IMG/VR virus record: IMGVR_UViG_3300044814_000017
Coordinates: 1 to 64,000 of that record
DNA: 64,000 nucleotides
Strand: one strand, 5' to 3'
DNA from: a virus
Made by a program: the position numbers and the translations under genes. Below the pieces are notes generated by a model. It saw only the letters and a program-made list of their open reading frames with translations, did no database searches and was not told where the DNA came from. Of this stretch, positions 46,577-55,700 are shown piece after piece. The number at the start of each line of letters is the position of its first letter. The first letter of the stretch is position 1.

Positions 46577-47161
46577 ATGGCCAACACGCAAAGTGCCTTC
46601 GGATTTCGGCATATTGGCTTTACGTCCGGTGCCGGTCCCGACTATCAGCTTGCAACGGCGCTGATTTCATCGGCAAACACCACCAAGATTTACCGTGGCG
46701 ATCCGGTGGTCAAGATCGCATCATCCAAATATATCGGCCAAGGCGCGGACAATACTACGACATTGGTAGGTATATTCGACGGGTGCGTTTACATTCCGGT
46801 CGGCGGCGGAACACCTCAATGGTCGCCGTCTTGGCCCGGGGCCGCAGCATCTGATGTCACGGCGTACATCATCAACGCGCCGAACGCTTTGTTCCTCGCA
46901 GCCGCACTCCTCACGTCCATCGTTGCCTCGAATATTGGCGAGAACGTCGGCTACGCCATCGGCACCGGCTCAGCGGTTGGCGGCGGCTTCTCGGGCGCGA
47001 CCATCGACCAATCCACCCTTGCCACGACGCTCACCCTGCCCTTCCAGCTTTACAGCCTCTATTCGGGCATCGGGAACGGTGCAGATTCGTCAACGAATTA
47101 CGGTTGGGCCGTTGTCGCCTTCAATAACCAGCGGCTCAAGACCCAGACGGGAGTTGTCTAA
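46577..47161 (+). CDS. Putative head decoration or minor capsid protein
   Basis: 194 residues, beta-rich, Gly/Ser/Thr/Ala composition (FRHIGFTSGAGPDY; YIPVGGGTPQWSPSW). It directly precedes and overlaps the major capsid gene (TAATG), the usual place for a decoration protein. A role in stabilising the capsid is inferred. Confidence 0.6.
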   Translation: MANTQSAFGFRHIGFTSGAGPDYQLATALISSANTTKIYRGDPVVKIASSKYIGQGADNTTTLVGIFDGCVYIPVGGGTPQWSPSWPGAAASDVTAYIINAPNALFLAAALLTSIVASNIGENVGYAIGTGSAVGGGFSGATIDQSTLATTLTLPFQLYSLYSGIGNGADSSTNYGWAVVAFNNQRLKTQTGVV

Positions 47162-48075
47162 TGCCCATCGCTTTAGCCTCAATCCGATCTGAGCTTCTGC
47201 CGGGACTGTTCGATGTTCGCGGCTCCTACGACATGATTCCTAGACAATGGGACAAAGTTTTCAAAACCCACAAGTCAGCGATGGCGGTCGAGCGCTCCAC
47301 GCAGATGGCGTTCGTGGCCCTACCGTTCCTCAAAGACGAGGGCGCGGCTACCCAATTCGATAACAATGCCGGCGAGCGCTTCACGTGGGCATTCGTGCAT
47401 ATCGAGGTCGCGCTGGGCTACGCGATTACCCGCAAGGCCATCGACGACAACCTCTACAAGGCGCAATTCAACCCGACGAACCTGAAACTGCAGGAAGCCT
47501 TTGCGCAGTTCAAGGAAATCCAGGGCGCCAACGTTCTCAATCTCGGGAATGTCTACAATTCCAGCCAGATCGGCGACGGGAAGGCCCTGTTTGCCACCGA
47601 TCATCCGATCGATGGCGGATCGTGGGCCAATACATCGGCTACACCGAAGTCGCTCAATGAATCGTCTCTGCTCGCCAACATGACCAATGTGCGAACCTCA
47701 TTCGTCAATGAACGGGGATTGCGCATCATGGCCCGGGCGCGTCGGCTGATCGTCCCGCCGAACCTTGAAGCGGTCGCGATCCGGTTGATGAAAACAGAAC
47801 TACGGCCCGGAACGGCAATGAACGACGTGAACGCCATCCTGACGCTATCCGGAGGTCTCCCCGAGGGCCATCTTGTGATGGACTTCCTCACCTCCAATTT
47901 CGCGTGGTTCCTCACCACCAATATCGAGGGCTTCATTCATATGCTCCGCATTCCGTATGAGAGCGATATGTGGGTTGATAATATTACAGATAATCTTCTT
48001 GTAAAAGCGTATGAACGTTATTCGATGGGCTACAACGATCCACGCTGTTCTTGGGGCGAATTCCCCTCCAGTTAA
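47161..48075 (+). CDS. Major capsid protein (gpT/HK97-like)
   Basis: 304 residues. GERFTWAFVHIEVALGYAITRKAIDDNLY, GKALFATDHPIDGGSWAN and RARRLIVPPNLEAVAIRLM follow the pattern of Mu gpT-type and other HK97-fold capsid proteins, ending with NDPRCSWGEF. No N-terminal delta domain, in line with a separate scaffold and a GroES-like helper upstream. Confidence 0.8.
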   Translation: MPIALASIRSELLPGLFDVRGSYDMIPRQWDKVFKTHKSAMAVERSTQMAFVALPFLKDEGAATQFDNNAGERFTWAFVHIEVALGYAITRKAIDDNLYKAQFNPTNLKLQEAFAQFKEIQGANVLNLGNVYNSSQIGDGKALFATDHPIDGGSWANTSATPKSLNESSLLANMTNVRTSFVNERGLRIMARARRLIVPPNLEAVAIRLMKTELRPGTAMNDVNAILTLSGGLPEGHLVMDFLTSNFAWFLTTNIEGFIHMLRIPYESDMWVDNITDNLLVKAYERYSMGYNDPRCSWGEFPSS

Positions 48076-48139
48076 ATGCTCATAGACATTCCTTCGTATT
48101 GGTGCTAATAGTCGGCAATCAATCCGAAGGAGGGATGAA

Positions 48140-49273
48140 ATGAAGGCGATGAATTCCAAGCTGACCATTGATGCCGTGAGGGATGCGCTGGATTTTGATC
48201 CAGCCATTGGCGTCTTTGTGTGGCGTAATCCGCAATCCAATGCTGTGCAATCTGGGGAGGCCGCTGGCGTCATCGCCGCGAACGGGCGGCGCTACATCAA
48301 CATCGGCGGTGAGAAGCATATGGCTCACCGGCTGGCATGGTTCTACATCCATGGAACATGGCCGTCCGGTGATGTGAAGCAACCCAATGGTGATTACGAT
48401 GATTGCCGCGAGACCAATCTCGTTCTGCAAACGCGCCAAGAGACCGCCTCCAATCGTAGGGTGAATGCAGCCAGCAAGAGCGGGTATCCGGGGGTTAGTT
48501 GGGATTCGAAACGAAACCGTTGGCAGGCTCACATTACTCAGAATTACAAGCAGGTTGCGCTCGGTAACTTCAAAGAATTGGAGGACGCTATTGCTGCGCG
48601 CAAGGAGGCTGAGCAATCGCTGGTCTTAAGCGTTTCCGATGCCGACAAAGAAAAGGCCGCACATGCAATCTCGCGCCGTCGTCGGCAGCGCACCGCATGG
48701 ACGCGGCTAATAGTCTTGGGTCAGCCGTTGGGGTGGGTGTCACTGGATGAATTTTGCAGAGATATCGGCGATATCCCGGAAACCAGAACCACCATTGTAG
48801 CGGTGGATGCATCTCTTCCCATTGGCCCCGGCAACTTCCGATGGTCTCTACCTCTGGACAAGAAGTACGACTTCCAGACTAGGGATGGACGTATTGCGCA
48901 TGGACGCGATCATCGCAAGGCGAACCCTGATATTTATCGCGAACGCGAACTGCGCAAGAGTTTCGGTATCGGGATAGACGATTACAACGCCACGCTAGAG
49001 GCGCAAGGCGGCGTGTGTGCCATTTGCGAGCGTCCAGAGCGCGCTATGCGCGATGGGGAGCCTATACATCTCGCTCAAGACCATGATCATGCCACGATGA
49101 AGAATCGTGGCATTCTCTGTGGCAACTGCAACAAGGCGTTAGGCAAGTTCGAGGATAATCCCGACTTCTTGCGCAACGCCATTGTGTATCTCGCCAAGCA
49201 TTCGTCGCCAGACGCGTTTGTGTGTGATGTGGCCGATGCTGACTGGTACACTGCGCCGATGGTTGGGACGTAA
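48140..49273 (+). CDS. Homing endonuclease fusion: HNH - AP2 - Endo VII
   Basis: 377 residues with AAGGAGGG upstream. Residues 1-110: HNH_3-like module (HRLAWFYIHGTWPSGDVKQPNGDYDD); 118-160: AP2-type DNA-binding domain (SGYPGVSWDSKRNRWQAHI); 270-350: recombination endonuclease VII module (CAICERPE...LAQDHDHATMKNRGILCGNCNKALG). The N-terminal HNH looks degenerate (GDV where DHI is expected), so cleavage may come from the Endo VII part. Free-standing, between the capsid gene and a beta-helix gene. Confidence 0.8.
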   Translation: MKAMNSKLTIDAVRDALDFDPAIGVFVWRNPQSNAVQSGEAAGVIAANGRRYINIGGEKHMAHRLAWFYIHGTWPSGDVKQPNGDYDDCRETNLVLQTRQETASNRRVNAASKSGYPGVSWDSKRNRWQAHITQNYKQVALGNFKELEDAIAARKEAEQSLVLSVSDADKEKAAHAISRRRRQRTAWTRLIVLGQPLGWVSLDEFCRDIGDIPETRTTIVAVDASLPIGPGNFRWSLPLDKKYDFQTRDGRIAHGRDHRKANPDIYRERELRKSFGIGIDDYNATLEAQGGVCAICERPERAMRDGEPIHLAQDHDHATMKNRGILCGNCNKALGKFEDNPDFLRNAIVYLAKHSSPDAFVCDVADADWYTAPMVGT

Positions 49274-49333
49274 CGGTCGTCATGGCCCCCGAAGATCGGT
49301 GACGGGAAGTTCGCCGGATTAGGAGAATGAGCA

Positions 49334-50302
49334 ATGGCGACGCCCGGATTCAACACCGCAGGCAATAACATTTCATCTCAGTTCGGGATGCCTCTGTACG
49401 GCATCTCCGGACTTCTTCCGTTTACGGGAAATTTTTTCTTCGTTGACGAAACCAATGGCAGCGATGGCAATACCGGCGGTCCTGGGGACGCCCTCAAGAC
49501 GATTGGTGCCGCCTATGGCAAGTGCGTGTCTGGCAATAGCGATGTGGTTCTGCTCACCGGCACGGCTCATGTCAGCGCCACTCTCACTTGGGCCAAGAAT
49601 AAAACCCATCTGATAGGTTTGGCTCCCAACCTTCGGTCTCAGGCGCGAGCGCGTATTTCGCAAACCGGATCAAGCGTGTTCACTCCGCTAGTGAACGTTA
49701 CCGCGACGGAATGCATTTTCCGCGACATTGGTTCGTTTCATGGATTCGCCGATGCGTCGGCGCAAATCTGTTGGCAGGATGCCGGCGGGCGCAACGAATA
49801 CACCCGATGTCTATTCGGCGGCATGGGGGACGCGACGGCGGCGGCGCAGGCCGGCGGGCGGTCTCTCAAGATCACCGGGACCACGGGGGAGAACACGTTC
49901 CGTGAATGCCAGATCGGCCTAGACACCATTACCCGCAGTGCGGCCAATGCGAGCGTTGAGTTTGCTGGCGGCACGCCGCGCAACGTATTCGACCGTTGCG
50001 TGTTCCCGGCCCTGACATCAAGCGCTACCGCCTTGATGGGGATCGCCACGGGTGCCGCTGCGATGGATCGTTTCCAGCTATTCCAAGATTGCAGCTTCCT
50101 CAATGCACTCAAGAGCACTGGCATTGCGATGACGGCGGGGTTTTCCTTCACCAGCGCGTCGCCGGGCGGCGAGTTGCTGATGAAAAGCTGCACAGCCATT
50201 GGCCTGACGAAATGGGGAGATACCAACGCGCTGGCTAATATGTATGTTGACGGCGGCGCGCCGACGGCGGCGACCACTGGCCTTGCCGTAGCGCCGACTT
50301 AA
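49334..50302 (+). CDS. Right-handed beta-helix virion protein
   Basis: 322 residues. FFVDETNGSDGNTGGPGDALKTIGAAYGKC is the typical entry to a pectate-lyase-like beta-helix; then rungs such as ECIFRDIGSF, YTRCLFGGMGD, FRECQIGL, FDRCVFPAL, FQDCSFLNA, with a Cys every rung. Probably a head fibre or tail-associated protein; location next to capsid genes favours a head-exposed part. Confidence 0.65.
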   Translation: MATPGFNTAGNNISSQFGMPLYGISGLLPFTGNFFFVDETNGSDGNTGGPGDALKTIGAAYGKCVSGNSDVVLLTGTAHVSATLTWAKNKTHLIGLAPNLRSQARARISQTGSSVFTPLVNVTATECIFRDIGSFHGFADASAQICWQDAGGRNEYTRCLFGGMGDATAAAQAGGRSLKITGTTGENTFRECQIGLDTITRSAANASVEFAGGTPRNVFDRCVFPALTSSATALMGIATGAAAMDRFQLFQDCSFLNALKSTGIAMTAGFSFTSASPGGELLMKSCTAIGLTKWGDTNALANMYVDGGAPTAATTGLAVAPT

Positions 50303-50327
50303 CTTGAACCTGAAAGGGCATACCGAT

Positions 50328-50588
50328 ATGTCGAGATCACGTCACGCCAAGAATTGCAAAGCCAGCGGCGGTCGTCTGCCCGAAAGGGCTGGTGGCAATC
50401 CCGAAGTATTCAAGGAAGCTGAGGAGAAGAAAAAGGGTGGCGCGGTCAAGAAGCAGGTTGGCATGGAGGGTGCGAAGTCCAAGCATCGCATGGACCGCCC
50501 GCGCAGGGCATCCGGTGGCCGTGTGGGCTCGGATAAGAACCCGATGAGTTCGGCGCATAGGACATCAGGTCCGGGCGGCGTGAACTGA
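50328..50588 (+). CDS. Small basic SGGR-motif protein
   Basis: 86 residues from ATG 50328. KASGGRLPER, KKKGGAVKK and RASGGRVGSD repeat the motif seen in the proteins at 36180 and 61470; very rich in Lys, Arg, Gly and Ser and probably unstructured. Possibly binds DNA or packs inside the virion. Confidence 0.5.
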   Translation: MSRSRHAKNCKASGGRLPERAGGNPEVFKEAEEKKKGGAVKKQVGMEGAKSKHRMDRPRRASGGRVGSDKNPMSSAHRTSGPGGVN

Positions 50589-50595
50589 GGCGGCG

Positions 50596-50796
50596 ATGGC
50601 AAAACTTTCCGCATCGGATCGGAGGGAGTTGCCTACCAAGGATTTCGCGGGACCTGACCGTTCTTTCCCGGTAAACGACAGGTCTCACGCGAGAGTAGCG
50701 CTCGGAAGGGCGAGTCAATTTCATCCCGAGTTGAAGGCTAAGATTCGGGAAAAGGTCCGCAAGAAGTTTCCTGACATTGACGTGGACGGCGACTGA
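50596..50796 (+). CDS. 66-residue basic structural-region protein
   Basis: LSASDRRELPTKDFAGPDRSFPVNDRSHARVALGRAS is a conserved small phage sequence (LPxxxFAxPxxRxYPIxDxxHAxxA type). Function unknown; usually linked with capsid genes. Confidence 0.6.
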   Translation: MAKLSASDRRELPTKDFAGPDRSFPVNDRSHARVALGRASQFHPELKAKIREKVRKKFPDIDVDGD

Positions 50797-50819
50797 GGCG
50801 GTCTGAAAAAGAGGATCGC

Positions 50820-51146
50820 ATGGCGCTTACGCATGAACTCACCTATACGACCACCGGGACCAAGACATCAGTCAACCTTGATGCGTCCATTGTCCCATTC
50901 AACGTAAGCGTGGCATGCACGCTCGTTACTGGTCCCGTGTCCTATAAACTGCAGTACAGCCTATCGGACGTGAACGTGTCCGACGCTGATGCGATATGGT
51001 TTGATAGTACCGATTTTCCAGCAGCTACGGCGGCAAGCAAGGTCGCGTCAATCACGTCTCCAGTGACGAGGGTTCGCGCCGTCATCGCAACACTCACGGC
51101 TGGTTCTCTCACTCTGCAAACGCTGCAGGGGTGGACCACGAACTGA
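50820..51146 (+). CDS. Small beta-rich virion-region protein
   Basis: 108 residues, all beta with Ser/Thr/Val repeats (VACTLVTGPVSYKLQYSLSDVNV). Likely a small structural protein (head or neck). No motif. Confidence 0.55.
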   Translation: MALTHELTYTTTGTKTSVNLDASIVPFNVSVACTLVTGPVSYKLQYSLSDVNVSDADAIWFDSTDFPAATAASKVASITSPVTRVRAVIATLTAGSLTLQTLQGWTTN

Positions 51147-51155
51147 GGTGGCGTG

Positions 51156-51848
51156 ATGGCTTCTAGCGGCACGTCGGACTTTGCCCCATCGATAGGACAG
51201 TGCGTCCTATCGGCGTATGAGCGTATTCAGGTCCGCGCACCTTCGATCCGTCAAGAGCACATGAATACTGCGCGCATGGAGAGCAATCTCCAGATGGTGC
51301 ATTTTAGCAACTTGCAGCCGAATCTATGGAAGGTCGAACTGATTTCCGTAGCGATGGTCAGCGGGACTGCAGTCTACAATATTCCATCCCGTGTTGTGAT
51401 GATTCTTGATGCGTGGATCACCGTGAACCAAGGGCAGTCGTCGGCTTCTGACTTGTACATCACGCCGGTCAGCCGAACCGAATACGCATCTTTCTCCAAT
51501 AAACAAACTCCGGGTCGCCCGACGTGCTTTTGGTTTCAGCGAACTATTCCGGCACAGACGATCACGATGTGGCCTGTGCCAAACTCTAGCAGTACCCTTA
51601 ACTACTATGCGTGCTCTCAGGTGCAGGACACGAACTTACCTGGCGGTGAGACGCCAGACGTTCCATTTTTATGGCTTGATGCGTATGTTGCTGGGATGGC
51701 ACATCGGTTTGCTCGCGTGTATAAACCTGAATTGGAGGCGGTTCGAAAAGCTGATGCAAAAGAGGCTTGGGATATTGCCGCTAGTCAGGGAACCGAAAAC
51801 GTAAGCCTCAGCCTTTCGCCAAATTTGAGTTCGTACTACCGGAGATAA
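51156..51848 (+). CDS. gp4-like head-tail adaptor
   Basis: 230 residues from ATG 51156. IGQCVLSAYERIQVRAPSIRQEHMNTARMESNLQMVHFSNLQPNLWKV and DLYITPVSRTEYASFSNKQTPGRPTCFWFQR are characteristic of the P22 gp4-like packaged-DNA-stabilising adaptor family in podoviruses. It closes the portal and starts tail assembly. Confidence 0.7.
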   Translation: MASSGTSDFAPSIGQCVLSAYERIQVRAPSIRQEHMNTARMESNLQMVHFSNLQPNLWKVELISVAMVSGTAVYNIPSRVVMILDAWITVNQGQSSASDLYITPVSRTEYASFSNKQTPGRPTCFWFQRTIPAQTITMWPVPNSSSTLNYYACSQVQDTNLPGGETPDVPFLWLDAYVAGMAHRFARVYKPELEAVRKADAKEAWDIAASQGTENVSLSLSPNLSSYYRR

Positions 51849-51855
51849 ACCCACA

Positions 51856-52230
51856 GTGGCATGGCGTCCTCATCCCCGCAGAACACGCACAGACCCTTTG
51901 TCGCCCCAGGGCTGGGCTACGGATGATCGTAGCGGATTTATCGGTCAGGCTCGGGACTTGGTTGATCAAAAGCAATGGCGCGGCCTTAAATTGATGCCGA
52001 CTGGCATCATGACGTTTCCTGATTTTGTTGATCAGCCACAGCGGCAACTCGGTACAATAATCCTATCGCCTGACCCGATGCCGCTATCTAACGCTCGCCC
52101 TGAGAATTATCCGATTGATGAAATCTGGCCACGACTCTTGCAGCGTGGGCAGCCTCGCTACTTGCAGCGATCGTCATGCACACGCTCAATGCAGGCATCG
52201 GTCTATTTCCAAACGCAGACAGATTACTGA
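51856..52230 (+). CDS. Hypothetical virion-region protein
   Basis: 124 residues, GTG start. GWATDDRSGFIGQARDLVDQKQWRG, DQPQRQLGTIILSPDP and NARPENYPIDE match a phage family whose usual members have CxxC pairs (CDRCGF, CxDxPQRQ); here those Cys are lost, and the C-terminus departs from the family, so it may be degenerating. Stop overlaps the next ATG. Confidence 0.55.
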   Translation: MAWRPHPRRTRTDPLSPQGWATDDRSGFIGQARDLVDQKQWRGLKLMPTGIMTFPDFVDQPQRQLGTIILSPDPMPLSNARPENYPIDEIWPRLLQRGQPRYLQRSSCTRSMQASVYFQTQTDY

Positions 52231-52718
52231 TGGCATTCAACCCGGCCCAGAATCCGCTATTGAATGATTTCCAAGGCGGTCAGATGACTGACCTCCCGGC
52301 TTATGCTGGGGGGGTTGATCTGACGGCATTGGTGGAAATTGTGTCTCCTGGCAATGCTGCGAACGGAGTTAATTATTCGATTACCTTAGCACAATTATTT
52401 GCCATTTTCAGTAGTTATCCAACTCCGACATTTATCATAGATGGATCAGTGTATCATTCCAGCGGATCGGATACGAGAATTCTGGTTAAGAAAACAATCG
52501 GATCAGCAACGTCCGTTCTGCTCGCGAGCAGCACCGCATATTTGTTGCCTGTTCTGGTAAAGGATTTGAAGGGCGACGCCGACGCTAACCCGATTGCGGT
52601 TACGTTCAGTGGGGGTCAATTGTTGGACGGATTAGCGACGATAACGATCAACAATCCCTTTGGATATTTCTGGTTCAATCCTCTCGCTTCTGGGGGCTGG
52701 TATGATGCGGCGTTTTAA
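52230..52718 (+). CDS. Hypothetical fibre-associated protein
   Basis: 162 residues from ATG 52230. A short helical start, then beta-rich parts (NGVNYSITLAQLFAIFSSYP; SVYHSSGSDTRILVKK). It overlaps the fibre start by 17 bases and may be a fibre anchor or chaperone. Confidence 0.5.
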   Translation: MAFNPAQNPLLNDFQGGQMTDLPAYAGGVDLTALVEIVSPGNAANGVNYSITLAQLFAIFSSYPTPTFIIDGSVYHSSGSDTRILVKKTIGSATSVLLASSTAYLLPVLVKDLKGDADANPIAVTFSGGQLLDGLATITINNPFGYFWFNPLASGGWYDAAF

Positions 52719-55700
52719 TATTCTGGTTGCTGCATTCCTGCTCGTTGGGGTGCCGGGCCAAGCCTTCGCGCAGTCGGGTTGCAGCGGTCAATTCCAGTCC
52801 GGGACGCTATGTGGGAATCCTGCGGGAGCCTTGGGCATTCCGGGGCCTACCGCGTCGCCATTGCTAAAGGGCACGTTGACCATCACGCCGCCGTCTGGGG
52901 CCGTGCAAGCTCTCAACATTACGCAAACTGGCCCACCTAGCGGAACCATAAGTTCCGATTTTTCCTATAACATGATCACTATTACCGACACGGCGCGCAT
53001 GGCGCCAGGAACCTTTACCAACGGGGTGCGCGTCCTCTACCAAGTAGACGGAATGCTTCCGCAGTCGGTCGGGAAGATCGCGCTGCAGGGTGATGTCTTT
53101 CATTTCATCGCGGCCAGCGCCACCGGGGGCGACCTGATCGGCGTCGCCGGCGGGGCCAAGGCGGCGCAGCCAAATGGGGGCACCAATACCGGAGCGGGCG
53201 CCGGGGGTACGCTGTACGCCAGCAGCTTTTCGGCGTGGGCCTTCGTCGGCGCGACGAACTACTTGGTGGTCTCAGGCGGCGAGGTCAACGCGCTGATCCT
53301 GCCCGGAGCGTCCGCCGCGCATCGCTGGGGCTGGAGCATCGTCGGGCTCGGCAACTTGCTGGGAGCGCAAACCGATGCCGCGCTGGAGATTGGTGCCGCT
53401 GGTGCCGGCGCACACAAGTTTGGCATCTTGCTCGACAGCGTACATGGAAGCGCGCCTATCACGTCCACCGGAACCGTTTTGGGTACGGATGGCGTTGCAT
53501 TCAACGCCGCCAACGGGATTGACTTCAATGCGATAACGTTTTCTGGTTATATTTTCCGTGGACCGAACGCGAGGTTCTTTGTCGATAACAACGCCAACAT
53601 TGGCGGTGCCACGCTCACGCTCGGGGTCGGCGGCAACGCGGCAACCGCCGCGTTCCTAGGAAGCGGGACCGGCGTTGCCACCATCGTCGCGCAGACCACA
53701 GCCGGGACTCCAACCCTTGTTTTGCCAACATCAAGTGGAACGTTTGCGGTCAGCGCAACATCGCCATTGGCCATCAACGCGACGACGGGGGTTATCACTT
53801 GTACAACCTGCCTGACCGGCAACCAGACGATTACGCTTTCTGGCGACGTGTCCGGCTCCGGCACGACGGCTATTACGACAACGCTTGCGACCGTAAATAC
53901 CAATGTTGGAACGTTTGGCAGTGCTACTCAGGTAGGTCAGTTCACCGTCAACGCAAAGGGGCTAGTTACTGCGGCGTCCAATGTCACGATTACAGGAGCG
54001 CCCCCGGGTGGTTCTGCCGGTGGCGATCTTACGGGAACCTACCCAAACCCGACGCTGGCCGCCATCATTTCCGCTGGCGGGCCTACGGGCAGCGCCACGG
54101 TTGCTCCCATCATCACGTATGACGCCAAGGGGCGCCTGACTGCCGTAAGCTCAGCTACCGTCACCCCAGCGATTGGAAGCATCACGGGGCTCGGTACGGG
54201 CGTGGCGACGGCATTGGCAATCAATATCGGCTCCGCTGGCGCTCCGGTGGTCTTTAACGGTGCAGGTGGAACACCATCATCGATCACACTGACGAATGCG
54301 AGCGGCACGGCGGCGAGCCTGACGGCCGGCAATGTCACGACGAACGCTAACCTCACCGGAGATGTAACCAGCGTAGGCAACGCGACCACGCTGACCAATG
54401 CCCCGGTGATTGCCAAGGTGCTCACCGGATATGTCAGCGGTGCAGGCACGGTTTCGGCGACAGACTCGATCCTGTCTGCATTCCAGAAGATCAACGGCAA
54501 CGATGCGCTGAAACTTCCGCTGGCCGGCGGCACGATGTCCGGCGCGATTGCGATGGGCGGGAATAATATCACCGGCGTGCCGTTGATAACCGGAGGCGGT
54601 GCCGCAGGCTCAACGCTGGTGCTGGAAAGTACATCGGGAGTGGGCACGTCGGACAGCATTGTCTCCAAGACTGGCTCGCAGGTTACCCGTCAGACGATCG
54701 ACACCAATGGGAATTTCTCGTTCGGGGCTAACGTCCCCACGCCGTCGATCTTTGTCGATATCAACTCCAACGCATCGAATGCACTGGGGCCAGCGACTAC
54801 ACCGCTTTTGCGACTGGTGAATGCGGACGGCACCGATACAAAATTACAGATGATCTCGACTGGCGCCACAGGGGGAAATGGCATTCAAGGCGCCGTTGCA
54901 GGTGGCACGTTGGCCTCACCATCCGCCACGGCCAGCGGCAAGACGATGCACAACTTAGTGGGCTACGCGTTCGGCGCGACGGCTTGGCATCTGAACTCCG
55001 CAATCCAGCTACTCACCGCCGAAACGCAATCGGACACGGCGTGGGGCAGCACGATCAAGTTTCTGATAACGCCAAACACCACTGCGACAATCGCAACGGC
55101 GGGGCAGTTTTATAACAGCGGAGGCCTAGCGATCGGCACCGCAGCCGATCCCGGCATCAACGCGCTTGGCGCCGCTACGGTTAAAACCAGCGCGCTTAAC
55201 CTGCGCTCATCCGGCGCCGCGTTCGATACAATCTTTGCGAGCACAGAAGTCCTCACCGCCAACCGCACGCTCACGCTTACGCTCAACGATGCGAACCGCA
55301 CGCTCAACTTGGGCGGCAATCTCACGACGGCGGCGGCATTCACCACGTCGGGCGCGAACTCCCTCACGTTGACCACGACCGGGTCAACCAACGTGACGCT
55401 GCCAACTACTGGCACTTTGGCAACCCTCGCCGGGTCCGAGGAACTTACCAACAAGACGCTGAACGCGTCGATTGGGAAGGGCACATGGACCGCCTCCGGG
55501 ACGTGGACGCTGCCAGTCTTCACGCTGGGCGGCACGGTCTCTGGTGGCGGCAATCAAATCAACAACGTCATCATTGGCACTAGCACGCCGCTGGCTGGGA
55601 CTTTCACGACCCTGACTGCCACCGCTGGCTCGCTAACCGGTCTGACGACTTTTGCCATCCGCGATACTAGCGCCGCTTTTGATGTGACGATTGCGGCCAC

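Noticed and set aside
54039-54668. 209-codon minus-strand frame under the tail fibre
   Set aside because: It mirrors the low-complexity Thr/Ala/Gly codons of the fibre gene; no start site, neighbour or recognisable domain supports it.
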